The notes under the pieces were generated by a model that was not told the DNA's origin, did not search any database, and worked only from the letters and a program-made list of their open reading frames with translations. The translations under genes and the position numbers were made by a program. Below, one piece after another: positions 18,508-26,480 of a stretch of DNA of 64,000 nt (position 1 is the first letter of the stretch; every line of letters starts with the position of its first letter). This DNA comes from Pseudomonas nitroreducens TX1 (GTDB lineage: Bacteria > Pseudomonadota > Gammaproteobacteria > Pseudomonadales > Pseudomonadaceae): NCBI RefSeq assembly GCF_000313755.1, contig NZ_AMZB01000107.1:1-64000 (forward strand), read 5' to 3'.

Positions 18508-19911
18508 GTGACCAGCCTCACCCAGCCCGTCTCCCGCGGACGGCGCACCGCCACCGAACTCAAGGAACTGCTGACCCTCGCAGCGCCCATCATGATCGCC
18601 CAGCTGGCGACCACCGCCATGGGCTTCGTCGACGCGGTGATGGCTGGCAGCGTGGGGCCGCGCGACCTGGCCGCGGTGGCGCTGGGCAATTCGATCTGGA
18701 TTCCGGTCTTCCTGCTGATGACCGGCACCCTGCTCGCCACCACCGCCAAGGTGGCCCAGCGCTACGGCGCGGGCGACCAGGCCGGCACCGGCCCGCTGGT
18801 GCGCCAGGCGCTGTGGCTGGCACTGCTGGTCGGCCCGCTGGCAGGGGCGACGCTGTGGTTGCTGTCCGAACCGGTCCTGCGGGCGATGAAGGTCGAGCAA
18901 GCGCTGATCGAGCCGAGCTGCTTCTACCTGCGCGGCATCGCCTGCGGCCTGCCGGCGGTGGCGCTGTACCACGTGCTGCGCTGCTTCAGCGACGGCCTGG
19001 GGCGCACCCGGCCGAGCATGGTGCTGGGCATCTGCGGGCTGATGCTGAACATCCCGATCAACTACGTACTGATCTACGGCCATCTTGGCTTCCCGGCCCT
19101 GGGCGGCCCCGGCTGCGGCTGGGCCACCGGCTCGGTGATGTGGTTCATGCTGCTGGGCATGCTGGTGTGGGTGAACGGGGCCAAGGTATACAAGCCGAGC
19201 CAACTGTTCAGCCATTGGGAACTGCCGCGGCCCAAGGTAATCGGCAGCCTGGTGGCGGTCGGCCTGCCGATCGGCATCGCGGTGTTCGCCGAGTCCAGCA
19301 TCTTCTCGGTGATCGCCCTGCTGATCGGCGAACTCGGCGAAAAGGTCGTGGCGGGCCACCAGGTGGCACTGAACTTCAGTGCGCTGGTGTTCATGATTCC
19401 CTACTCGCTGGCCATGGCCGTGACCGTACGCGTGGGGCAGTCCCTGGGCGCCGGCGCACCGCGCGATGCACGCTTCGCTGCGGGTGTGGGCATGGGAGCG
19501 GCGCTGGCGTACGCCTGCGTTTCCGCCAGCGGTATGCTGCTGATGCGTGAGCACATCGCGGGGCTCTACACCCAGGACCCTGAGGTCCTGGCGCTGGCCG
19601 CCACTCTGCTGGTGTTCTCGGCGCTGTTCCAGTTCTCCGACGCCGTGCAGGTCACCGCCGCCGGTGCACTGCGCGGCTACCAGGACACCCGCGCGACCAT
19701 GATCATGACCCTGTTCGCCTACTGGGGCATCGGCCTGCCGGTGGGCTACAGCCTGGGCCTCGCCCACTGGCTGCAGGAACCCACCGGCCCGCGCGGCCTG
19801 TGGGAGGGCCTGATCGTCGGCCTGACCTGCGCGGCGGTGATGCTGTGCATCCGCCTGTCACGCAGCGCCAGGCGGCAGATCGTGCTCAACGAGCGGCGAA
19901 CTGCCGGTTGA
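18508..19911 (+). CDS. MATE family multidrug efflux transporter
   Basis: This 467-residue membrane protein has the 12-helix layout of NorM/PmpM-type MATE exporters, which expel cationic drugs in exchange for H+ or Na+. Family marks are LAAPIMIAQLATTAMGFVD in helix 1, VMAGSVGPRDLAAVALG and the internal repeat LVAVGLPIGIAVFAESS. I chose the GTG at 18508, 5 nt after AAGGAAA, over an in-frame start at 18442, because the first helix then starts about 20 residues in, as in homologues. A terminator follows. Confidence 0.9.
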   Translation: MTSLTQPVSRGRRTATELKELLTLAAPIMIAQLATTAMGFVDAVMAGSVGPRDLAAVALGNSIWIPVFLLMTGTLLATTAKVAQRYGAGDQAGTGPLVRQALWLALLVGPLAGATLWLLSEPVLRAMKVEQALIEPSCFYLRGIACGLPAVALYHVLRCFSDGLGRTRPSMVLGICGLMLNIPINYVLIYGHLGFPALGGPGCGWATGSVMWFMLLGMLVWVNGAKVYKPSQLFSHWELPRPKVIGSLVAVGLPIGIAVFAESSIFSVIALLIGELGEKVVAGHQVALNFSALVFMIPYSLAMAVTVRVGQSLGAGAPRDARFAAGVGMGAALAYACVSASGMLLMREHIAGLYTQDPEVLALAATLLVFSALFQFSDAVQVTAAGALRGYQDTRATMIMTLFAYWGIGLPVGYSLGLAHWLQEPTGPRGLWEGLIVGLTCAAVMLCIRLSRSARRQIVLNERRTAG

Positions 19912-19925
19912 ACACCCATCACGCG

Positions 19926-19950
19926 AAAAGCCGCCCGAAGGCGGCCTTTT
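19926..19950 (+). terminator. Rho-independent terminator after MATE gene
   Basis: AAAAGCCGCC-CGAA-GGCGGCCTTTT is a strong stem-loop with a T-run, 15 bp after the MATE stop. It is symmetric and could also end transcription of the convergent rhtA gene. Confidence 0.85.
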
Positions 19951-19968
19951 CATCTGCTATCGCGACAC

Positions 19969-20844
19969 TCAGTCAGCCACCAGCGCAGGTCTCGGCCGGC
20001 TGCTCAGCGTCGTGCCCACCGAGGCGACGATGATGGCGCCGATGGCGATCCACTGGTGCGAGGTCAGTTGTTCGCCCAGGAAGAACAACCCGGATAACGC
20101 CCCGAACGCCGGCTCGATGCTCATCAGCGTGCCAAACGTACGCGCAGGGAGGCGGGTCAGCGCAATCATCTCCAGGGTATAGGGCAAAGCGCTGGAGAGG
20201 ACCGCCACCCCCAGGAGCGCGGGGAACAGGCTGAGATCCAGCAGCGCCGTGCCGCTGTGGGCGAAGCCGATGGGCGCCATGCAGACGGCGGCGATGGTGA
20301 TGCCCAGCGCCGCGCCCTGCGCGCCCAGGTCACTGCCGGCGCGCTGGCCGAAGATGATGTACAGCCCCCAGCACACGCCCGCCCCCAGCGCCAGCGCGGC
20401 ACCCTTGGGATCGATACCGGCACCGAAGTCGGCAATCGGCAGCAACAGCCCCAGGCCCACCACGGCCAGGGCGATCCAGAGGAAGTCCAGCGGCTTGCGC
20501 GAGTAGAACAGCGCCACCGCCAGCGGCCCGGTGAACTCCAGCGCTACGGCGACGCCCAGCGGAATGCTCTGCAGCGCCATATAGAACATCAGGTTCATCA
20601 GGCCCAGGTTGAGGCCGTAGATGAACAGCGGCTTGAGCGGTTTGCCGCGCAACGAAGTGCGCCACGGACGCAGGATCGCCAACAGGATGATCGCGGCGAA
20701 GATAAGTCGCATGGAGGTGACCCCCTCCGCGCCGAGGACCGGGAACAGGCTTTTGGCCACGGAGGCGCCGGTCTGGATCGAAGCCATCGAGACGATCAGG
20801 ATGGCGATGGGGAAGACAGTAGAAAGAAGGCGGGAGCGAGGCAT
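19969..20844 (-). CDS. rhtA: EamA/RhtA-type threonine/homoserine exporter
   Basis: This 291-residue inner-membrane protein has ten predicted helices formed by two EamA repeats. Length and sequence resemble E. coli RhtA (295 residues), which exports threonine and homoserine. Typical segments are FYMALQSIPLGVAVALEFTGPL and PALGVAVLSSALPYTLEM-like helices. It is divergent from an XRE-cupin regulator, a common pairing for amino-acid exporters. The start ATG at 20844 gives a short N-terminus before helix 1. Confidence 0.85.
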   Translation of the reverse strand: MPRSRLLSTVFPIAILIVSMASIQTGASVAKSLFPVLGAEGVTSMRLIFAAIILLAILRPWRTSLRGKPLKPLFIYGLNLGLMNLMFYMALQSIPLGVAVALEFTGPLAVALFYSRKPLDFLWIALAVVGLGLLLPIADFGAGIDPKGAALALGAGVCWGLYIIFGQRAGSDLGAQGAALGITIAAVCMAPIGFAHSGTALLDLSLFPALLGVAVLSSALPYTLEMIALTRLPARTFGTLMSIEPAFGALSGLFFLGEQLTSHQWIAIGAIIVASVGTTLSSRPRPALVAD

Positions 20845-20891
20845 GATGCGGACCTGATCAGGCGTTGCAACGATGGGGAAATCTTGATTGA

Positions 20892-20915
20892 CTGTTATGC
20901 GCAACATAATGCGCA
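20892..20915. promoter_or_regulatory. Palindrome between rhtA and XRE-cupin gene
   Basis: The intergenic sequence CTGTTATGCGCAACATAATGCGCAA holds the dyad TTATG-CGCAA-CATAA and a direct repeat (TATGCGCAA / AATGCGCAA). It lies between the divergent starts, 12 bp before the XRE gene ATG. It is a plausible operator for the XRE protein; there is no direct evidence. Confidence 0.4.
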
Positions 20916-20926
20916 AAAAGGCCAGA

Positions 20927-21499
20927 ATGAGCAATATACTGCCCACATCTTCCGACCGCCCCAGCGTGCTGGTGCACGTTGCCGATAACGTGAAGACCCA
21001 CCGCCGCGACGCCGGCCTCAGCCAGGATGCCCTGGCGAAGGCCTCGGGCGTCAGCCGGCGGATGCTGGTTGGCATCGAAGGCGGCGACACCAACGTCAGC
21101 CTCGCCACCCTTGACCGTATCGCCGCGGCCTTGAAAGTCACCTTTGCCGACCTGGTGCGGCCGCCATCCACCGGCGGCCTGACCCGCGTCGACGCCGTCG
21201 CCTGGGGCGGCAAGCAGCCCGACAGCCGGGGCACCCTCCTCGCCAGCACCCCTGCTTCGCGCCAGGCCGAACTCTGGCACTGGACCCTGGCCCCCGGCGA
21301 CACCTACAACGCAGAACCGGATGCCGAGGGATGGTACGACATGGCCTATGTCATCGAAGGACGGCTGACCATCGTATTGGCCGAAGAGACGGTGCAAGTC
21401 GAGGCCGGGGGATTCCATGTGTTCAAGAGCAACCAGCCGTTTTCCTATCAGAACCATGGGGATGTGTTGCTGCGGTTTGTGCGGAACGTGGTGAATTGA
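20927..21499 (+). CDS. XRE-family regulator with C-terminal cupin domain
   Basis: This 190-residue protein has an N-terminal Cro/C1-type helix-turn-helix (LSQDALAKASGVSRRML, with VSLATLDRIAAAL) at about residues 15-75. A C-terminal cupin_2 beta-barrel follows (GWYDMAYVIEGRLTIVL) at about 110-190. Such proteins often regulate amino-acid or polyamine metabolism, with the cupin sensing the ligand. The start at 20927 is chosen for the MSNILPT N-terminus; the frame is open to 20888. It is divergent from rhtA, its probable target. Confidence 0.88.
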   Translation: MSNILPTSSDRPSVLVHVADNVKTHRRDAGLSQDALAKASGVSRRMLVGIEGGDTNVSLATLDRIAAALKVTFADLVRPPSTGGLTRVDAVAWGGKQPDSRGTLLASTPASRQAELWHWTLAPGDTYNAEPDAEGWYDMAYVIEGRLTIVLAEETVQVEAGGFHVFKSNQPFSYQNHGDVLLRFVRNVVN

Positions 21500-21537
21500 A
21501 TTTCGCTGACAGGCCGCCCCCGCAGAACGGCGAGCCA

Positions 21538-21685
21538 ATCGCGAACGAAGCCCGCTCCTGGGTCAGGGGAAGCAGCGGCGTTGATCTGCAGGAGTGCGCG
21601 TGCTCGCGAACGATCTGGAAGAATGCTGAACCACCCTCTCTCCAACCCTCTCCCCCGCCCTCTCCCTGAAGGGAGAGGGAGCTAT
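21538..21685. repeat. REP-like pair and CCCTCTCCC hairpin repeat
   Basis: ATCGCGAACGAAGCCCGCTCCTGGG and CTGCAGGAGTGCGCGTGCTCGCGAACGAT (21538-21612) are diverged REP copies. Next comes CCCTCTCCCTGAAGGGAGAGGG (about 21659-21680), a copy of the dispersed hairpin repeat. The 564-bp gap 21500-22063 holds no supported gene. Confidence 0.6.
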
Positions 21686-21693
21686 TCGTGCTC

Positions 21694-21717
21694 GCTTTAG
21701 CTTTGGCTTTGGCTTTG
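21694..21717. repeat. Short tandem repeat (GCTTTR)4
   Basis: GCTTTA-GCTTTG-GCTTTG-GCTTTG is a short hexanucleotide tandem array in the noncoding gap, directly before the long inverted repeat. No function can be assigned. Confidence 0.55.
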
Positions 21718-21764
21718 AAGACTTCCAGAGCAATGTCCGCGCGCCGAATGCCCCGTTCAGGAGG

Positions 21765-21874
21765 CCTCGTTGAAGCGCAGTTTCAGGGGTTGAGCGACAG
21801 GGATGTCGCGACAGCGGCGATGGGCCAGGGATGGCCCTTCGCCGCGTGCCCCTGAAACTCCGCTTCAACGAGGG
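21765..21874. repeat. MITE-like long inverted repeat
   Basis: Arms CCTCGTTGAAGCGCAGTTTC+AGGGG (21765-21789) and CCCCTGAAACTCCGCTTCAA+CGAGG (21850-21874) pair over 25 bp with one mismatch around a 60-bp loop. A second dyad, GGTTACTTTGG...CCAAAGTAAC, follows near 21921-21950. No transposase is present. The element may be a miniature transposable element or a large structured repeat. Confidence 0.65.
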
Positions 21875-22022
21875 AATTTTTCGCCCAAGCGAAAAACCGG
21901 ATGTCCGAGGCAAGACCTTTGGTTACTTTGGGGCGTTTGCCAAAGTAACTCGCCCGAGGGGGCGAAACCGAAGACATCAGCCCGCTCCAAAGCGACGCAG
22001 AAACACCCGACCCCAACACAAG

Positions 22023-22048
22023 AAAGGCCCGCACTAAGCGGGCCTTTT
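22023..22048 (-). terminator. Rho-independent terminator of phnX
   Basis: AAAGGCCCGC-ACTAA-GCGGGCCTTTT is a 10-bp stem-loop with flanking A and T runs, 16 bp beyond the phnX stop. Confidence 0.82.
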
Positions 22049-22063
22049 CATTCATATCGAGCG

Positions 22064-22891
22064 TCAGCTGCTTTGCGGCATCTCCCCCCGCGCCAGGCGC
22101 GCATTGATATCGGCGATCACAGCCGGCAGATCGACAATGGTGTCGATCAGGTAATGCGGCCGCGAGCCCTCGAACATCTGCCCGATGCGGCGGCGCTCCT
22201 GCTCCAGCTTGTCCGCCGGCAGCGCCTTGTACTGCTCGTAGGTCAGGCCCAGCGCGTTGCCCGAGCAGGTCAGCGCCACGGTCCACATGCCGGCGCTGCG
22301 GCCCTCAAGTATGCCCGGCCAGGTGTCGTCGACCTTCACGCAGGCCGCTACGTCGTTGATGCCCAGGGCAATCACGTTGGCCAGCGCCTGCGCCGGGTGC
22401 GGGCGGCCGTTGGGCACTTCATCGGTGGCGACCACGTGGTCAGCGACGTAGCCGTTGGTCTTCGCCAGGGCGACGACCTTTTCCATCACCACAGCCGGAT
22501 AACCGGAGCAGGAACCGACCTTCAGCCCGCCTTGGCGCACGGCAGCGATGGCGTCCAGCGCGCCGGGAATCAGCGCCGAATGCTCGGCGATCTTCTCGAT
22601 CTGCAGCGGCATGAAGCGCTCGTAGATGGCGGTGACGTCATCGTCGCTCGGCACGCGGCCGAACCTGGCCTTGTAGCGCTCGGCGATGGCCGGGATATCG
22701 CACAGGGTGCGGATGTGGTCCCACTTGCCCATGCCCATCGGGCCACGGGCTTCTTCCAGGCTGACCTGCACGCCGAACTCGGCGAAGGCTTCGACGAAGA
22801 TCTGGGTCGGCGCGAAGGAGCCGAAGTCGACCACGGTGCCGGCCCAGTCGAGGATGACGGCTTGCAGTTGCTGGGGTTGCTGGTAATTCAT
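22064..22891 (-). CDS. phnX: Phosphonoacetaldehyde hydrolase PhnX
   Basis: This 275-residue HAD-superfamily enzyme cleaves the C-P bond of phosphonoacetaldehyde to acetaldehyde and phosphate. The nucleophile motif is [13 protein letters not shown] (Asp in DWAG), with the GSCSGYP motif II. The Schiff-base lysine of the cap domain is probably in [11 protein letters not shown], as in characterised phosphonatases. It lies 32 bp downstream of phnW and follows it in the 2-aminoethylphosphonate pathway. Confidence 0.95.
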   Translation of the reverse strand: MNYQQPQQLQAVILDWAGTVVDFGSFAPTQIFVEAFAEFGVQVSLEEARGPMGMGKWDHIRTLCDIPAIAERYKARFGRVPSDDDVTAIYERFMPLQIEKIAEHSALIPGALDAIAAVRQGGLKVGSCSGYPAVVMEKVVALAKTNGYVADHVVATDEVPNGRPHPAQALANVIALGINDVAACVKVDDTWPGILEGRSAGMWTVALTCSGNALGLTYEQYKALPADKLEQERRRIGQMFEGSRPHYLIDTIVDLPAVIADINARLARGEMPQSS

Positions 22892-22923
22892 GGCGTTCAA
22901 TCCTGTGAGAATTCGGGCGGGCG

Positions 22924-24039
22924 TCAGATTTCGAAGACTTCCATTTCCTTCAGCGTCTCGGCGATGGCCGCTACGGCGGCGCGCATGCCGCTGGCGTCGA
23001 CCTGGCCGATGCAACCGACGCGGAAGGTTTCCACCTGGGTCAGCTTGCCCGGGTAGAGGATGAAGCCCTTCTCGCGCACCCGGTTGTAGAACTCGGAAAA
23101 GCTGTAACGGGCGTCGCGCGGGGCATGGAAGGTGACGATGATCGGCGCCTGGATCTCGGCCGGCAGGAAGCTGCGGAACCCGAGCTCGGCCATCTCCGCC
23201 AGCAGAGTCTGGCAATTGTTTGCGTAACGCTGATGACGGGCGGCGAGACCGCCCTCCTCCTCGTACTGGCTCAGCGCTTCGTGCAGCGCGGCCACCACGT
23301 GGGTTGGCGGGGTGAAGCGCCACTGGCCGGTCTTGGCCATGTAGGCGTGCTGGTCCTGCAGGTCCATGGACAGCGAGTGGCAGTTGCCGGCACTGGCATT
23401 CAGGGCGGTGCTGCGGGCGAAGACGAAGCCCATGCCCGGCACACCTTCCAGGCATTTGCCGGACGCGGCGATCAGCGCATCGAAGGGAATCTGCCGGGCG
23501 TCGATGTCCAGCGCGCCGAAGGAGCTCATGGCATCGATGATCAGCCGCTTGCCGTGGGACTCGATGACCTTGGCGATGTCCTGCAACGGGTTGAGGATGC
23601 CGGTGCTGGTCTCGCAGTGGATCAGTGCGACGTGGGTGACGCTGGGGTCCGCGCTGAGCAGACGGTCGACGTCGGCGGCAGTGGTCGGCACGTCTTCTTC
23701 GGTTTCGAAGGTGCTGAACTCGCGGCCGATCACCTGGCAGATCTTCGCCAGGCGCTTGCCGTAGGCGCCGTTGATCAGCACCAGCACCTTGCCGTCGCGC
23801 GGCACCAGGGTCCCAACGGCGGCCTCCACGGAGAAGGTGCCGCTGCCCTGCAGGGGCACGCAGGTGTGGGTCGCCTCGCCGTGGATGATCGCCAGCAGGC
23901 GCTTGCAGACATCTGCCGTCAGGTCGTTGAAGTCGCGGTCCCACGATCCCCAGTCGACCATCATGGCGCGGCGGGTGCGGGGGGACGTGGTCAGCGGACC
24001 GGGAGTCAGCAGGATGGGGGCTCGCTCGGCAGTGCTCAT
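22924..24039 (-). CDS. phnW: 2-aminoethylphosphonate:pyruvate transaminase PhnW
   Basis: This 371-residue class V PLP aminotransferase makes phosphonoacetaldehyde and alanine from 2-aminoethylphosphonate and pyruvate. It has [17 protein letters not shown] at the N-terminus, [11 protein letters not shown] for cofactor phosphate binding, DAMSSFGA (Asp to the pyridine nitrogen) and the PLP lysine in ASGKCLEG. It heads a phnW-phnX operon divergent from a LysR regulator. The operon allows use of the commonest natural phosphonate as P, N and C source. Confidence 0.95.
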   Translation of the reverse strand: MSTAERAPILLTPGPLTTSPRTRRAMMVDWGSWDRDFNDLTADVCKRLLAIIHGEATHTCVPLQGSGTFSVEAAVGTLVPRDGKVLVLINGAYGKRLAKICQVIGREFSTFETEEDVPTTAADVDRLLSADPSVTHVALIHCETSTGILNPLQDIAKVIESHGKRLIIDAMSSFGALDIDARQIPFDALIAASGKCLEGVPGMGFVFARSTALNASAGNCHSLSMDLQDQHAYMAKTGQWRFTPPTHVVAALHEALSQYEEEGGLAARHQRYANNCQTLLAEMAELGFRSFLPAEIQAPIIVTFHAPRDARYSFSEFYNRVREKGFILYPGKLTQVETFRVGCIGQVDASGMRAAVAAIAETLKEMEVFEI

Positions 24040-24136
24040 GCTCGATTCCTCTGTGTTGGGAACGTCGTCAGGGCTGAATTCGGTTGGGCCGGGCGGGTTC
24101 GCGGCGGCCTGGGCATAACTTGCCGGCCGGGTAGAT

Positions 24137-24160
24137 ATCGTTCAAATTGTTTATCACGAT
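24137..24160. promoter_or_regulatory. Candidate LysR operator, phnW/LysR intergenic
   Basis: ATCGT (24137-24141) and ACGAT (24156-24160) form an inverted repeat around an AT-rich centre in the 148-bp divergent region. Short interrupted dyads with AT-rich middles are usual LysR sites. The assignment is weak. Confidence 0.3.
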
Positions 24161-24187
24161 GCACCACATAAGCCGGACATATACCTC

Positions 24188-25048
24188 ATGAATCTCTTCC
24201 AGCTCCGCGCCTTCGACGCCGTCGCCCGCGAACGCAGCTTCACCCGCGCCGCCGAGCGCCTGTTCATCAGCCAGCCGGCAGTGACAGGGCACGTCAAGGC
24301 GCTGGAGGAGCACTACCAGGTCAATCTGTTCCGCCGCACCGCGCGGGGTGTTGAGCTGACAGAAGATGGCGTACGGCTGTCGGCGATCAGTCGCACGCTG
24401 TTCGCCCTGGAAGAGGAAGCCGAGGCCATGCTCGACGCCAGCCGCGAACTGGTGACCGGACGCATCGAGGTCGCTGCCGACGGGCCGCACCTGGTGATGC
24501 CGATGCTCGCCCGGCTGCGCGCAAGCTACCCCGGCATCACCGTCAACCTGCGCCTGGGCAACGCGCAGGAAACTCTCGCGGCGCTGATGGACGAACATGT
24601 CGATATCGCCGTACTGACGGAAATCGAACCGCGTCCCGGGCTGTTCCTGCGTGAACTGGTGGAATCGCGCATCTGCGCCCTGGTCCCTGCCAGTCATGCC
24701 TGGAGCGAGCGCGACGGCGAGCTGCCGCTGGGTGAGCTGGACCAGCAGATCATGGTGCTGCGCGAGCCCGACTCCATCACCCGGCGCACCTTCGATGCGG
24801 CCTGCTCGGCGGCGTCGGTGGAGCCACGCGTGCTGCTGGAGCTTGACAGCCGCGAGGCGGTGACCGAGGCGGTGGCGGCGGAACTGGGGATCGGCATCGT
24901 GTCGTCGCTGGAGATCAGCCCGGACCCGCGCGTGAAGGCGATCCCGCTGGGTGGGGACGGCCTGCTCAACCGCCATGCCATCGGCTGTCTGGAACGGCGC
25001 CGGGGACTGCGGGTGGTGAGCGCGTTTCTGGAGTTGGCGGAGGGTTGA
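24188..25048 (+). CDS. LysR-family regulator, probably of phnWX
   Basis: This 286-residue LysR protein has an N-terminal winged helix (MNLFQLRAFDAVARERSFTR, SQPAVTGHVKALEE) and an effector-binding domain from about residue 88. It is divergent from phnW, so it most likely activates aminoethylphosphonate catabolism. Orthologues beside phnW exist in P. aeruginosa (PA1309 region, by memory). A second LysR gene of similar sequence lies 225 bp on. Confidence 0.9.
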   Translation: MNLFQLRAFDAVARERSFTRAAERLFISQPAVTGHVKALEEHYQVNLFRRTARGVELTEDGVRLSAISRTLFALEEEAEAMLDASRELVTGRIEVAADGPHLVMPMLARLRASYPGITVNLRLGNAQETLAALMDEHVDIAVLTEIEPRPGLFLRELVESRICALVPASHAWSERDGELPLGELDQQIMVLREPDSITRRTFDAACSAASVEPRVLLELDSREAVTEAVAAELGIGIVSSLEISPDPRVKAIPLGGDGLLNRHAIGCLERRRGLRVVSAFLELAEG

Positions 25049-25107
25049 ACCTGGTAAGCCAACACCTCTTCCGGCTAACGCCAGCGCAGCCGCGCCTGCC
25101 GAACGGT

Positions 25108-25225
25108 CCCCTCTCCCGCTTGCGGGGGAGGGTTAGGGAGGGGGAAAGGAGTCAAGCACTCTAGAGGAGCTGCGGGGAAGCATCGGCCCCTCTCCTCAGC
25201 CCTCTCCCTGAAGGGAGAGGGGGTA
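25108..25225. repeat. Two copies of the CCCTCTCCC hairpin repeat
   Basis: CCCCTCTCCCGCTTGCGGGGGAGGG (about 25109-25133) and CCCTCTCCCTGAAGGGAGAGGG (about 25199-25220) are two variants in the 224-bp gap between the convergent LysR genes. Each can form a hairpin and they may serve as transcription barriers. No gene is present. Confidence 0.65.
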
Positions 25226-25272
25226 TCCGTGCAGCTTGATGCCGCGAATAGGTCGTTGAGCATACCTTCCCC

Positions 25273-26148
25273 TCAGACAGGCAAATCTTCCTTCACCAGA
25301 TCAAGAAAGGTCGCCACGATCCGCCGGGTGCTCTGCTCGCGCAGGCACACCAGGGTCTCGCTCATCCGCCACTGGCAATCGAGGATCGGCAGCGCATGCA
25401 CGCGGGCATCCGCGCCCAGTTCGGCGGCGGACACCACGCCGACGCCAATCCCCACCGCCACCGCTTCCAGCGAGGCCTCGCGACCTTCCACTTCGATCGC
25501 CGGGCGGATGCGCAGGCCGGCGCGGGCCATTTCCACTTCCAGCATCTGCCGGGTCACCGAGCCCTGCTCGCGCACGACCAGCGGCGTGTCGTCGAGGTCA
25601 GCCAGTTCGATGGACTCGCGCCCGGCCCAGGGATGGCTGCGGCCCACGAAAGCGACTATGGGGTCACTGCGCAGGGTGAAGGTCAGCAAGCGCTCGTCCT
25701 GCACCTCGCGCCCCAGCAGCGCCAGGTCCGCCTGGTAATCGAACAGCCGCTGCAGCGACTCATCGGTGTTGCCCGTCTCCAGCTTCACCCGGATGCCCGG
25801 ATGGCGCTGGCAGAAGCGCGCGATCTGCGGCAGCACATGCACCGGCGCATCCACCGCCAGGGTCAGGCTGCCGGTCTGCAGCGCGCTGGACTCCTGCAGC
25901 AGCTCCTGCGCTTCGGCCTCGATCACGAACAAGCGCTGGGTCACCGCCAACAGGCGCTCACCCAGTTCGGTCAGACGCACCGAACGCTTGTTGCGGTGGA
26001 ACAGCAGCACGCCGTAGCGCTCTTCCAGCTTGCGCACCTGGTCGGAAATCGCCGGCTGGGTGAGGAACAGTCGTTCGGCAGCGCGGGTAAAGCTGCCGTG
26101 CACGGCAACGGCATGGAAGGCCTTGAGCTGAGCGTGGGAAACGGACAT
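25273..26148 (-). CDS. LysR-family regulator, divergent from OPA transporter
   Basis: This 291-residue LysR regulator has its helix-turn-helix at residues 1-62 (LKAFHAVAVHGSFTRAAERL, TQPAISDQVRKLEE). It is clearly a paralogue of the LysR protein at 24188 (same SFTRAAERLF and GIRVKLETGN-type segments). It is divergent from an MFS transporter gene and probably controls it. The ATG at 26148 is chosen for alignment with LysR N-termini; an open frame extends to 26238. Confidence 0.9.
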   Translation of the reverse strand: MSVSHAQLKAFHAVAVHGSFTRAAERLFLTQPAISDQVRKLEERYGVLLFHRNKRSVRLTELGERLLAVTQRLFVIEAEAQELLQESSALQTGSLTLAVDAPVHVLPQIARFCQRHPGIRVKLETGNTDESLQRLFDYQADLALLGREVQDERLLTFTLRSDPIVAFVGRSHPWAGRESIELADLDDTPLVVREQGSVTRQMLEVEMARAGLRIRPAIEVEGREASLEAVAVGIGVGVVSAAELGADARVHALPILDCQWRMSETLVCLREQSTRRIVATFLDLVKEDLPV

Positions 26149-26270
26149 GGGCGGGTCTCTGCAGGGAGGTTCTGACCGTCTTTCCAGCGGCAGACGGAAA
26201 GCGACTACGAGGTCATTCGCGCAGAACACTAGCGTCATGGCGCACTGTCATACAAGCTCGGCTTATTTTT

Positions 26271-26301
26271 GAAATCTGATAAATCGATTTCAGTTATTTA
26301 T
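26271..26301. promoter_or_regulatory. AT-rich dyads, candidate LysR operator
   Basis: GAAATC-N9-GATTTC (26271-26291) and the overlapping ATAAAT-N11-ATTTAT (26279-26301) lie in the 332-bp divergent region between the LysR gene and the MFS gene. The second has the T-N11-A layout of LysR boxes. The AT content stands out against the GC-rich surroundings. The rest of the gap holds no gene. Confidence 0.5.
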
Positions 26302-26480
26302 TCGAAATTGTTTCCATCCCTCCACCGCCGCCGAACCTGATGGGTTCAGCAAGCGGTACAGAACAGCTGCAGCGCTTCTGACCCGCACCGCGAAGACGGT
26401 GCGACGTGCTTCGAAAACAAAAATAAAAAAGGCGTTACCCACTGACTGCCGGCACAGCACAACAACAAAGAGGTCAGATC

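Noticed and set aside
24040-24187. Pho box upstream of phnW
   Set aside because: No heptamer pair of CTGTCAT type is present; control by the divergent LysR protein is more likely.
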